A stretch of DNA of 64,000 nucleotides, from contig NZ_JAODNK010000137.1 of the NCBI RefSeq assembly GCF_025465275.1, positions 62,001 through 126,000 of the forward strand, written 5' to 3'. This DNA comes from Nocardia sp. GTDB lineage: Bacteria; Actinomycetota; Actinomycetes; Mycobacteriales; Mycobacteriaceae. This document shows, piece after piece, positions 34,705 to 42,878 of the stretch. Under the pieces are notes generated by a model that had not been told where the DNA came from, ran no database searches, and was given only the letters and a program-made list of their open reading frames with translations. The stretch's first letter is position 1. Each line of letters begins with the position of its first letter. The translations under genes and the position numbers were made by a program.

Positions 34705-35462
34705 GCCGCGGATGCCCGCGCGCAGCGCGCCTGGAATGCCGCGAACTCGGCAACGAACTGCTCGGCGCGCTCCAGCATGACGGACGACTGCGTCAGACCC
34801 GGCGCGATGTACAACTGCGTGTCCGGCGCCTGCTTGTGCCAGATGAACGCATCGTCCACCGGATGGATGGCGTCATCGAGATCGCCGCGGCACACCAGGG
34901 TGGGCACGGTGAGGTCGGCGAGATGTTTTCGCAGCGTGAAGAATTCCTGGAAGTCGGCGCCGCTGCGGGTCTTGGCGTAGAAGTCCACGGCCGCGCGCCA
35001 GTCCTCGCCGTGCAGCGACCGCCACTCGCGGCCCTGTGCGCTGTCCGGATCGACGGCGGTGAAAACCGTATTGAGCGAGGCATTTCCGCTCATGCTCAGG
35101 CCGATGATCGGTGCGTCGACCGTCAATGTCCTTACGCGAGCGGCATTCTCGAGCACCATGCGTCCCGCGATCCGGGAGCCGAGTGAGACCCCGGCGAGGT
35201 GGACCCGATCGAGCCCGAGCGCGTCCAGCAACCGCCATTGATCCTGCACCCACACCTGTGGCCGGGTCAGCGGCGCCACCCGCCGGCTGCGGCCCAGCCC
35301 GCGCAGGTCGGGCACGATGACCCGATAGCTCTCGGCCAGCCGCGGAACCAGGTCGCCGAACCATCGTCCGGATGCCGCGGCGCCGTGCACCAGCAGCACC
35401 GGCTCGCCCCGCCCGTGCTCCTCGTAGTAGATCTCGACGCCGTCGACCGCCAATGTGGCCAT
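34701..35462 (-). CDS. Alpha/beta hydrolase with altered catalytic His
   Basis: A 253-residue protein with HGAAASGRWFGDLVPRL, nucleophile Ser 93 (GVSLGS) and an acidic candidate in RGDLDDAIH (about 195-197). The usual Gly-His before the final helix is replaced by PGLTQSSVMLERAEQF, so no catalytic His is visible at that place. It may use another residue or be non-hydrolytic. It is first gene of the long minus-strand operon. GGAAGG precedes the ATG. It is divergent from the hydratase/IclR genes. Confidence 0.82.
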   Translation of the reverse strand: MATLAVDGVEIYYEEHGRGEPVLLVHGAAASGRWFGDLVPRLAESYRVIVPDLRGLGRSRRVAPLTRPQVWVQDQWRLLDALGLDRVHLAGVSLGSRIAGRMVLENAARVRTLTVDAPIIGLSMSGNASLNTVFTAVDPDSAQGREWRSLHGEDWRAAVDFYAKTRSGADFQEFFTLRKHLADLTVPTLVCRGDLDDAIHPVDDAFIWHKQAPDTQLYIAPGLTQSSVMLERAEQFVAEFAAFQARCARASAA

Positions 35463-35483
35463 GGGTGAATTTCCTTCCGCTCC

Positions 35484-35603
35484 ACAACTGTTGTCGGGAC
35501 AGCAGATTCGCGGCCGGGGCTGCGCCGATCAACCACGGCGTTCCACAGGACGGCAAACGTGCGCGCAGGTCGGCGGCGGAGTGCGGGACGTTCCGTGGGA
35601 CGG
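35484..35603. promoter_or_regulatory. Divergent control region with paired CGTTCC-N3-GGACGG repeats
   Basis: The 217-bp gap between the minus-strand operon and the plus-strand hydratase holds ACAAC-T-GTTGT (35484-35494). It also holds two copies of a 15-bp element, CGTTCCACAGGACGG (35539-35553) and CGTTCCGTGGGACGG (35589-35603). The two agree in 12 of 15 bases and their starts are exactly 50 bp apart, about five helical turns, so a regulator could bind both on one DNA face. The IclR protein encoded at 36.8 kb is the obvious candidate. Confidence 0.5.
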
Positions 35604-35679
35604 ACCACAGAGATTCTCACGCTGCTCTGCTCCGGTCAGGGTGAAGGAAATCCAGGTACAACAGCGTGAGGAGCAAGCC

Positions 35680-36495
35680 ATGCAGGCAGAACTGGGCGGT
35701 CCGGGGTGGACCACGGAGCCGCTGCGAGCGGTCGATTCCATTGCCGGACAACTCTTGCGGGCAGAAGAGGAGCGGACCACGCGCGGCCCACTGACCGACG
35801 ACTATCCCGAGTTGGACATCGACTTGGCGTACCGCATTCAAGACGAGGCGCTCAGTCAGCGCATCGAGCGCGGCGAAACCATTGTCGGTGTGAAGCTCGG
35901 GCTCACCTCACCCGCCAAGCAGCGGCAGATGGGAGTGTCGGCGCCACTGACGGCCTGGCTCACCGACGCGATGACGCTGCCGAACGGCGCCGCGCTCCCC
36001 CAGGATCTGCTGATTCACCCTCGGATCGAGCCCGAGATCACCTTCGTCATGGGACGGCGACTCGCCGGCCCCGGCATTACCGCCGCGACGGCCCTGGCCG
36101 CCGTTGATCGGGTGTACGCGAGTCTCGAGGTCATCGACAGCCGCTACACCGACTTCAAATTCACACTGCCGGATGTCATTGCCGACAATGCCTCGGCGGC
36201 CTACTACTTGACCGGGCCGGTCGGCGCGGACCCGGCGACGCTGAATCTGCCGCTGGAAGCCTGCCTGCTGGAGGTGGACGGGCAACTCACCGCGACCGGC
36301 GTCGGCGCGTCGGTACAGGGTCATCCCGCGGAGGCGCTGGCCATGGCCGCCAACTCCCTGGCCAAGCGCGGACATGCGATCGAAGCCGGCTGGATTGTGA
36401 TGACCGGCGGGATGACCGACGCCGTCGCCGCCCCGCGAGGTACGACGATCGCCGCGCATTTCACCCATCTGGGATCCATCGATGTGCGGTGCTGA
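35680..36495 (+). CDS. 2-Oxopent-4-enoate hydratase / 4-oxalocrotonate decarboxylase-family enzyme
   Basis: A 271-residue member of the fumarylacetoacetate-hydrolase-fold group. IVGVKLGLTSPAKQRQMGV, HPRIEPEITFVMGRRL (Mg-binding acidic pair) and VYASLEVIDSRYTDFKF are the core motifs of BphE/XylJ/XylI enzymes. In a meta pathway it hydrates the dienol left after C-C hydrolysis, or decarboxylates oxalocrotonate. AGGAG precedes the ATG at 35680. The aldolase and acetaldehyde dehydrogenase that normally follow are absent here. Confidence 0.9.
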   Translation: MQAELGGPGWTTEPLRAVDSIAGQLLRAEEERTTRGPLTDDYPELDIDLAYRIQDEALSQRIERGETIVGVKLGLTSPAKQRQMGVSAPLTAWLTDAMTLPNGAALPQDLLIHPRIEPEITFVMGRRLAGPGITAATALAAVDRVYASLEVIDSRYTDFKFTLPDVIADNASAAYYLTGPVGADPATLNLPLEACLLEVDGQLTATGVGASVQGHPAEALAMAANSLAKRGHAIEAGWIVMTGGMTDAVAAPRGTTIAAHFTHLGSIDVRC

Positions 36496-36531
36496 ACACC
36501 CCCGACGGCAACACCGCGACGTTGCCCGATG

Positions 36532-36547
36532 TTCACCGAATCGTGAA
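36532..36547. promoter_or_regulatory. Inverted repeat TTCAC-N6-GTGAA upstream of IclR gene
   Basis: TTCAC (36532-36536) and GTGAA (36543-36547) form a perfect dyad 211 bp before the IclR start and 36 bp after the hydratase stop. It could be an autoregulatory operator or a weak terminator. It is otherwise the only symmetric element I see in this 262-bp gap. Confidence 0.3.
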
Positions 36548-36757
36548 TAGGTAGCCTCTCGGGGGTTGCCACGATGTGACGGCTGCCACGGTCGGCATAG
36601 CGTCGAAGAACAGGTCGGATACCACGCCTACCGCGTGTAACAAGCCCACTCTCCGGGACAGCCCCCCGGTCCCCGGCCTGGATGCGACCGATGCGTCGCG
36701 ACTTCGTGAAAGCCCAGCCCGCCGACCGCAGTCGGCCCTGGCGACCGAGAGGCAACC

Positions 36758-37618
36758 ATGACGATTCCACACACCGCCGTATCGGCACGGGCCACGAGCA
36801 CCACCCACGGTGGCGCCAGCATCCAATTGATCACCGGCCGAGACCATCCCGAGCGCGACTCGTCGACCTCGGTGGCCAAGGCACTCGCGCTGCTGAGCAG
36901 CTTCACGCCACAGCACCTGACCATGGGGGTCTCCGAGATCGCCCGCCGGGCGCAATTGCCGAAGTCGACCGCACATCGGCTGCTGTCGGTCCTCGTCGAA
37001 TGGGAAATGGTCACCAAACACGGCACCGAGTACTCGCCCGGTGGCCGATTGAACGAACTGGCCGCGCTCGCCGCCCAGCCGGCCACCCAGGATCTACGCC
37101 GGGTGGCGCTGCCGCATCTGCTCGATCTGTACGAAATGACCCATGAGACAGTGAATCTCTGTGTCCTGGCCGGGGACGACGTGCTGTACGTGGAGAAGAT
37201 CCACGGCCACAGCTGCGTCAATTCGCCCGCGCGGGTCGGCGCCCGGCTGCCCGCCGCCAATACCGCGGTCGGCAAGGCACTGCTCGCGTTCAGCACCGCC
37301 GGCGTCATCGCGCGAGCCGCGGACAATCTGCGGCCCGCCACCTCGTCGAGCATTGCGTCTCCGGCTCAGCTGGCTCATGAGCTGGCCGCGATCCGCCGCA
37401 CCGGAATCGCCTACGACCGCCAGGAGACCCGGCCCGGACTGACCTGTATCGCCGCGCCGATACACAGCTGGTCCGGATCCATCGTCGCCGCGGTATCGAT
37501 TTCCGGTCCGGTACGGCGCTTTCAACCTGCGAATGCCACCGCGGCGATCCGTGTCGCGGCCGCCGGGATCGCGAAACTCGCCCAGGAAGCTAGCTGGCAG
37601 CGGCACCTGGGTCGCTGA
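36758..37618 (+). CDS. IclR-family transcriptional regulator
   Basis: A 286-residue regulator. The winged HTH (about 38-100) has SVAKALALLSSFTPQHLTMGVSEIARRAQLPKSTAHRLLSVL. The effector domain follows, with NLCVLAGDDVLYVEKIHG, LPAANTAVGKALLAF and GIAYDRQETRPGLTCIAAPI, a standard IclR GAF-like domain. IclR proteins often control aromatic catabolism (PcaR, PobR). It probably governs the flanking divergent operons. GAGAGG precedes the ATG. Confidence 0.9.
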   Translation: MTIPHTAVSARATSTTHGGASIQLITGRDHPERDSSTSVAKALALLSSFTPQHLTMGVSEIARRAQLPKSTAHRLLSVLVEWEMVTKHGTEYSPGGRLNELAALAAQPATQDLRRVALPHLLDLYEMTHETVNLCVLAGDDVLYVEKIHGHSCVNSPARVGARLPAANTAVGKALLAFSTAGVIARAADNLRPATSSSIASPAQLAHELAAIRRTGIAYDRQETRPGLTCIAAPIHSWSGSIVAAVSISGPVRRFQPANATAAIRVAAAGIAKLAQEASWQRHLGR

Positions 37619-37691
37619 CATCGAACTCCCCTGCGGCACAAGCACTCTCCAGAAATCCGTGGCACGCCACGCAGACAGTGAGGACAACCCG

Positions 37692-38384
37692 ATGACCCGC
37701 CTGACCTTCGATCTGCCCGACCACGAGCAGGTCACGGTTACGGTCGACACCCTGCTCAATGCCGGATACGCCGGCCGGAGCCAGGCCGATGTGGCTGCGC
37801 ACGTGGCCGAACTGGCCGAGTTGGGTGTGCCCGCACCCAGCCGGGTGCCCTGCATCTATCCGATAGCTCCCTACCTGGCGATGCAGGTCGACGAGGTGCC
37901 GGTGCAGCACGGACGCACCTCCGGTGAGGCCGAATGGGCCCTGGTGGTCGCCGGAGACGGCCCCGGGGACCTGCTGCTGACCGCGGCCTGCGATCACACC
38001 GACCGGCAATTGGAACAGCACGGCGTCGCATGGAGCAAGCAGGCCGCCCCGGATGTGCTGGCCCGCAAGGCCTGGCGGCTGGCCGATGTCGCCGACCACA
38101 TCGACGACATCACCCTGACCGCGAGCGTCACGACCGATGCCGGACCTCGGGTAATCCAGCAGGGCACACTCGCCGAGCTGCTCACCCCGATGTACTGGGC
38201 AGAAGAGCTGCGTACGCGCAATCTGCTGAACCCCGGCACCGTGCTGATGTCCGGAACGATCCCCATGCGCGGGGAGATCGACCAGTTCGGCGCCGGATGG
38301 AGCGTCGAACTCGCTGATCCCCGTACGGGGGAATCGATTTCACTGTCCTACTCGGTCCGGCTGACGCCGCCTCCGGTCGACTGA
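37692..38384 (+). CDS. DUF2848-family protein
   Basis: A 230-residue soluble protein matching the DUF2848 family in length and in the blocks VTVDTLLNAGYAGRSQADVAAHVAELAELG, SGEAEWALVVAGDGPGDLLLTAACDHTDRQLE and GTVLMSGTIPMRGEI. The last block recalls the C-terminal pattern of fumarylacetoacetase-fold hydrolases, but I cannot assign a reaction. It lies between IclR and an Old Yellow Enzyme in a plus-strand operon. AGGAC lies upstream of the ATG. Confidence 0.75.
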   Translation: MTRLTFDLPDHEQVTVTVDTLLNAGYAGRSQADVAAHVAELAELGVPAPSRVPCIYPIAPYLAMQVDEVPVQHGRTSGEAEWALVVAGDGPGDLLLTAACDHTDRQLEQHGVAWSKQAAPDVLARKAWRLADVADHIDDITLTASVTTDAGPRVIQQGTLAELLTPMYWAEELRTRNLLNPGTVLMSGTIPMRGEIDQFGAGWSVELADPRTGESISLSYSVRLTPPPVD

Positions 38385-38402
38385 CCGGATTCGACACGAC
38401 CG

Positions 38403-39593
38403 ATGTCTTCGAACTCCGCAGGAGCCGCTGTGCACGACATTGCCGATCCCTGGGCACCCCTACGACTCAACTCCGGTGCGACACTGAGCAATCGATTCAT
38501 GCTCGCACCCATGACTACCAATGCCTCCGATCCCGATGGTTCGGTCACCGAAGCCGAACTGAGCTACCTGGCCCGGCGCGGCGCGGGCGAATTCGGCGCC
38601 GCGATCACCTCTTGCGCCTACGTGCATCCCGAGGGCCGGTCGTGGCAGGGCATCGGCGCATGCGACGACACACACCTGGACAGCCTGAGCGCCGTGGCCG
38701 GCGCGATGCGCGGCGGCGGCGGTCTCGGCCTGCTGCAGATCTACGACGGCGGTCGAATTGCCCTCCCGGATCTGGTAGGGCCCCAAGGAATCCGCGGGCC
38801 ATCGCCCATCCCGTCCGCACGACCGAACGCCGCTGTACCCAGGGAGTTGACCGGCCGACAGATCGGCGAGCTGTTCGCGGCCTTCGGTCGCGCGGCCGAG
38901 CTCGGGGTGCGAGCCGGGTTCGACGGGATCGAGATTCACGGCGCGAATCACTACCTGATCCATCAGTTCTTCTCCCCCCGCGCTAACCAGCGCACGGATC
39001 GATGGGGTGGCGGTCCGGAGGAGCGAACCCGCTTCCCACTCGCGGTGGCCGAATCGGTGCGCGACGCAGTCGGTGATGCGGTCACCGTCGGATTCCGCAT
39101 TACCCCTTTCGAATCCGAGCCCGGCGGTTACACCCTCGACGATTCGGCGCTCCTGGCCGACCGGCTCGCCGCCGCCGGGGTCGACTACGTGCACATCTCG
39201 ATGGACAACTTCCGCACCAACTCGCCGCAACCGGAAGATCGGGACTGGACGAAAACCCGGGCGCGCGTGGAAACACGCAATCCGATCGAGGCGATCGCCA
39301 CGGCCGTCGCCGGGCGTAGCGCTGTAGTCGCCAGCGGCGGCATCAGAACGCTCTGCGACGCCCACGACGCACTCCGGTCCGGTGCCGACCTGCTGGCGGT
39401 GGGTCGCGCGGCGCTCATCGACCCCGAGTGGGTCGACAAGATGAAAGCCGGTGCACACCACCAGATTCGGACTCAACTCCCGGCCGACGCCGACGATATC
39501 GAGACCACGCTGACCATTCCGCCGCGCATGGTGCGATACCTGCTGAGTCGGCCGGGCTGGATCCCTCGCGCCGGACAGGACAGCCGGCCGTGA
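38403..39593 (+). CDS. Old Yellow Enzyme-family NADH:flavin oxidoreductase
   Basis: About 396 residues as read from ATG 38403, or 387 from GTG 38430, which has the better site (AGGAG five bases upstream). It is an FMN barrel with NRFMLAPMTTN at the N-terminus, GIEIHGANHYLIHQFFSPRANQRTDRWGG (His-x-x-Asn substrate pair) and VVASGGIRTLCDA plus VGRAALIDPEW at the phosphate-binding end. It reduces activated C=C bonds of enones or dienoic intermediates. Its stop overlaps the nitrilase-family start by four bases (GTGA). Confidence 0.9.
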   Translation: MSSNSAGAAVHDIADPWAPLRLNSGATLSNRFMLAPMTTNASDPDGSVTEAELSYLARRGAGEFGAAITSCAYVHPEGRSWQGIGACDDTHLDSLSAVAGAMRGGGGLGLLQIYDGGRIALPDLVGPQGIRGPSPIPSARPNAAVPRELTGRQIGELFAAFGRAAELGVRAGFDGIEIHGANHYLIHQFFSPRANQRTDRWGGGPEERTRFPLAVAESVRDAVGDAVTVGFRITPFESEPGGYTLDDSALLADRLAAAGVDYVHISMDNFRTNSPQPEDRDWTKTRARVETRNPIEAIATAVAGRSAVVASGGIRTLCDAHDALRSGADLLAVGRAALIDPEWVDKMKAGAHHQIRTQLPADADDIETTLTIPPRMVRYLLSRPGWIPRAGQDSRP

Positions 39594-40426
39594 CAGCCAC
39601 GGGAGTGCGAATCGCACTGTGCCAGATCACTTCCACCGCCGATCCGGCCCACAACCTGTCGATCATGGAACGCTGGGTGCGGCGCGCCGCCGATTCCGGT
39701 GCACGGGTTGTCCTCTTCCCCGAAGCCACAATGGCGCACTTCGGCATCTCGCTGGCCGAGGTGGCCCAACCGCTCGACGGCCCGTGGGCGCGCGCGGTGG
39801 CACAACTGGCCGCGGAGCACAATGTGCTGATCGTCGCGGGCATGTTCACCCCGGCGGGTGCGCGGGTCCGGAACACGGTGCTGCTCACCGGACTCGGCTA
39901 TCACCTGGGCTACAACAAGATCCATCTCTACGACGCCTTCGGCTATCGCGAATCCGCGACCGTGGCTCCGGGGACCGACTGCGTCACCGTTACCGTGGAC
40001 GGCCTCGTGCTCGGCGTCACGACCTGCTACGACGTTCGATTTCCCGCGCTGTTCCAACGTTTGGCCGACAAGGGAGCAAGCGCGATCCTGCTCCCCACCT
40101 CCTGGGGCGCGGGCGAAGGCAAAGCACAGCAGTGGGACCTGCTGGTGCGTGCCCGAGCACTGGACTCCGGATCATGGGTGCTCGGCTGTGACCAGGCAGA
40201 CCCGGGAAGCACCGGGGTGCCGGTGAATCCGAACGCGCCGACCGGGATAGGCCGATCCCTCGTTGTCGATCCCTTCGGCCGCGTCCAGGGCCGGCTCGAC
40301 ACGGAACCGGGCCTACTGGTCGCCGAAGTCGACGCCGCCACCCCGATTCGTGCGCGCGCGGCCACCGGTGTGCTCGCGAACTCAGCCGCGCTTGACCGTG
40401 AGCAGTACCGCCACCTGGGTTCGTGA
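39590..40426 (+). CDS. Nitrilase-superfamily carbon-nitrogen hydrolase
   Basis: A 278-residue enzyme with the full catalytic set: Glu 45 (LFPEATMA), Lys 110 (YNKIHLYDAFG) and Cys 146 (TTCYDVRFP). The DVRFP motif is typical of omega-amidase/carbamoylase-like branches rather than true nitrilases. It hydrolyses an amide or carbamoyl C-N bond. GTG start is coupled to the Old Yellow Enzyme stop. Its last 15 codons overlap the end of the convergent LuxR gene. Presence of a C-N hydrolase suggests nitrogen in the substrate. Confidence 0.9.
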   Translation: MTATGVRIALCQITSTADPAHNLSIMERWVRRAADSGARVVLFPEATMAHFGISLAEVAQPLDGPWARAVAQLAAEHNVLIVAGMFTPAGARVRNTVLLTGLGYHLGYNKIHLYDAFGYRESATVAPGTDCVTVTVDGLVLGVTTCYDVRFPALFQRLADKGASAILLPTSWGAGEGKAQQWDLLVRARALDSGSWVLGCDQADPGSTGVPVNPNAPTGIGRSLVVDPFGRVQGRLDTEPGLLVAEVDAATPIRARAATGVLANSAALDREQYRHLGS

Positions 40427-42703
40427 GTTCACACCGAGCTTGGTGAAGATGTGCTCGATATGCGTCTCGACGGTCCGCAGCGCTACCACCAGGCTCTGGG
40501 CGATCTGCCGATTCGTCATCCCCTCCACCAACATGCGCGCGACCTGCGCCTCGCGCGTCGTGAGGGTCGCGATGAGCGCGTCGTCGGCCGAGGCCTGTTC
40601 CTCGGCCGGCGGCGTCTCCCCCAATGCGTAGCCGATCGCGGCCTCGGTGCCCATCCGTCCGCCGTCGCCGAAGGCCTGGTCGAATGCCTGGTCGCCCAGC
40701 GCCTTTCGCATCTCGGCTTCGGTTCGTTCACTCCAGTTCCGTAGCTCGAATCCACCCGGATAGTCGCCCAGTGGTTCCCATACCTGTCGCACCGCGCCCA
40801 TCAGTCGCGCCGACCGGTGCGGATCACCCTCCGCTGCGGCGACCCAGGCAAGAATCTCCAGTACCACCGCGATTCCCAGCGCATCGTGGAAGGGGCGCTT
40901 GCCCGCCAATGCTTCCCGCAGCTGCTCCCCCGCCTCAGTGAAATCCCCGCGCATCCAGTGGGCCAGGCCCAGGAACGTACGAATCCACGACAGCAACCAG
41001 CGCTCACCCTGTGCTGTGAGCGCACTCCGGCACTGCTCGAGCACTTCGAGTGCCCGGTCGGGTTCCTGTCTGCGGCAGTATGCCCAGCCGAGCTGTTCCA
41101 GCGCGAGGATGTGCAGCAGGCTCGGGCCGCCTGCCGCCTCCATCGCCGATCCTTCCTCGATCAGCGCCATTCCCAAGGTTGTGTTGCCGAGATTGTGTTC
41201 GGCCACCCCGCGGAAATGCGTCGCGTGCGCGAGGTTCACGGTATCGCCGAGGTCGCGCGCCAGGGTCTGACTGCTGCGCAGTAGATCAAGGGCCACAACG
41301 GCTTTGCCCTCCGCCACGGCCAGATAGCCGTTCGACCACAGCGCGGCGGCGCGCTCGGAGCTGGGGAGGCTGTCACGCGCCAGCGAACGATCCAGCCAGT
41401 GCCGGCCCTCGCGCTGCTGACCGCATCCCAGCCAGTACCAGAACAGAGACGACGCCATTCCGAGAGCGGCTCGGCCGCCGCCGTCGGGATCCGACAGCAG
41501 GGAGTCGAGGACTGCGCGCAGGTTCGCATGCTCCCCGCGCATCCGATCGACCATCTCCTCCTGCCCCGGGCCGAACCAGTTCTGCTCGAACTCCCGTGAA
41601 AGACGCTGGTAGTACGTGCGATAGCGGCCGATGATCGCGGCCTCGCCGGGGTGACCGCGCAGCTTGCGCAATCCGTATTCGCGAACCGTCTCGAGCATGC
41701 GGTAGGTCGGCCGGGTCCCGGCCGAGTGCTGAGCCAGAATCGACTTGTCCACCAGCGCCGAGATGCCGTCGACGACGGCCTCCCGGGGCAGATCCGCACC
41801 GCTGCAGATACATTCGGCTGCCTGCAGGTGCACGGTCCCGGTGAAAACCGCCAGCCGCTCCCACAGCAGACGTTCGCGGTCCGAGCACAGGTCATAGCTC
41901 CAGTCCAGTGTCGCCCACAGCGACTGGTGACGCGGAGCCGCGGAACGGTCGCCGATACTGAGCAATTGGTTGTGCTTGTCCAGCCGATCCAGCAGGTCGC
42001 GCGGCGACAGTGCCCGCATCCGCCCGGCAGCGAGCTCGATCGCCAGCGGCAACCCGTCGAGCCGGCGGCACAGCTCCTCGACCGCCTCGGCATTGTCCGG
42101 CGTAATCCGGAAGCCGGGCGCGGCGGCCGCTGCTCGCTCGGCGAACAGCGTGACCGCGTCCGGGCGTGCGTCTCCGAAGTACGACGCCTGCGGCCGCACC
42201 TGCGAGACTGAGAGCGGTTCCACTTCGAAGACATGCTCACCACCGACGCGCAGCGGCTCCCGGCTGGTGACCAGGATTCGCAGATCGGCGCACGCGGACA
42301 AGAGATTTCGGACCAGGACCGCGCTCTCGTCGAGCAGATGTTCGCAATTGTCGAGCACCAGCAGCATTTCGCGGCCGCGGAGGTAATCGATCAGCGTGGC
42401 AACCACATCCGGCTGATGCGCGGTCGCGCCCACCACCTGCGCAACGGTCAATGCCACCAGAGCCGGATCGGCGACTTCGGCCAATTCGACCAGTATCGCG
42501 CCGTCGGAGAAACCGCGCCTGGCCTTGCGCGCGACGTGCAGGGCCAATCGGGTCTTGCCGACGCCACCGGTGCCGGTCAAGGTGACCAATCTCGAATTGG
42601 CAAGCAATCGGCGAACCTCGGTGGACTCCGTGCCGCGTCCGACGAGGCTGGTCATCTCCGCAGGAAGGCCCGGCGCGATCGGGGATGCCGGGGCATCGGT
42701 CAT
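40382..42703 (-). CDS. LuxR-family regulator with AAA/NB-ARC-type ATPase and TPR region
   Basis: A 773-residue signal-transducing ATPase. Walker A is GTGGVGKTR (about 44-52), Walker B LLVLDNCEHLL, then the sensor TSREPL. A long helical repeat region follows, then a C-terminal LuxR HTH (about 710-765; LTTREAQVARMLVEGMTNRQIAQSLVVALRTVETHIEHIF). It resembles actinobacterial AfsR/MalT-like transcription activators. It is divergent from the system 3 oxygenase genes, 175 bp away, which it probably controls. Its stop lies 45 bp inside the convergent nitrilase-family gene. Confidence 0.9.
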   Translation of the reverse strand: MTDAPASPIAPGLPAEMTSLVGRGTESTEVRRLLANSRLVTLTGTGGVGKTRLALHVARKARRGFSDGAILVELAEVADPALVALTVAQVVGATAHQPDVVATLIDYLRGREMLLVLDNCEHLLDESAVLVRNLLSACADLRILVTSREPLRVGGEHVFEVEPLSVSQVRPQASYFGDARPDAVTLFAERAAAAAPGFRITPDNAEAVEELCRRLDGLPLAIELAAGRMRALSPRDLLDRLDKHNQLLSIGDRSAAPRHQSLWATLDWSYDLCSDRERLLWERLAVFTGTVHLQAAECICSGADLPREAVVDGISALVDKSILAQHSAGTRPTYRMLETVREYGLRKLRGHPGEAAIIGRYRTYYQRLSREFEQNWFGPGQEEMVDRMRGEHANLRAVLDSLLSDPDGGGRAALGMASSLFWYWLGCGQQREGRHWLDRSLARDSLPSSERAAALWSNGYLAVAEGKAVVALDLLRSSQTLARDLGDTVNLAHATHFRGVAEHNLGNTTLGMALIEEGSAMEAAGGPSLLHILALEQLGWAYCRRQEPDRALEVLEQCRSALTAQGERWLLSWIRTFLGLAHWMRGDFTEAGEQLREALAGKRPFHDALGIAVVLEILAWVAAAEGDPHRSARLMGAVRQVWEPLGDYPGGFELRNWSERTEAEMRKALGDQAFDQAFGDGGRMGTEAAIGYALGETPPAEEQASADDALIATLTTREAQVARMLVEGMTNRQIAQSLVVALRTVETHIEHIFTKLGVNSRTQVAVLLTVKRG

Positions 42704-42878
42704 GACATCACCTCGGTGGGGTTGCTGAATCCTTCACAATAGCGAAACAGACCGGTATGTACCTCGAAATCGCGGCGTCCGGCGACGTTCCAGCAGCCGG
42801 ACCGGGTCCATTGGCACGTCGGCTCGCCGGTCGTACCTTACCGAGAAATCCCCATGGCGCATCACGAGGAGCTGTCAG

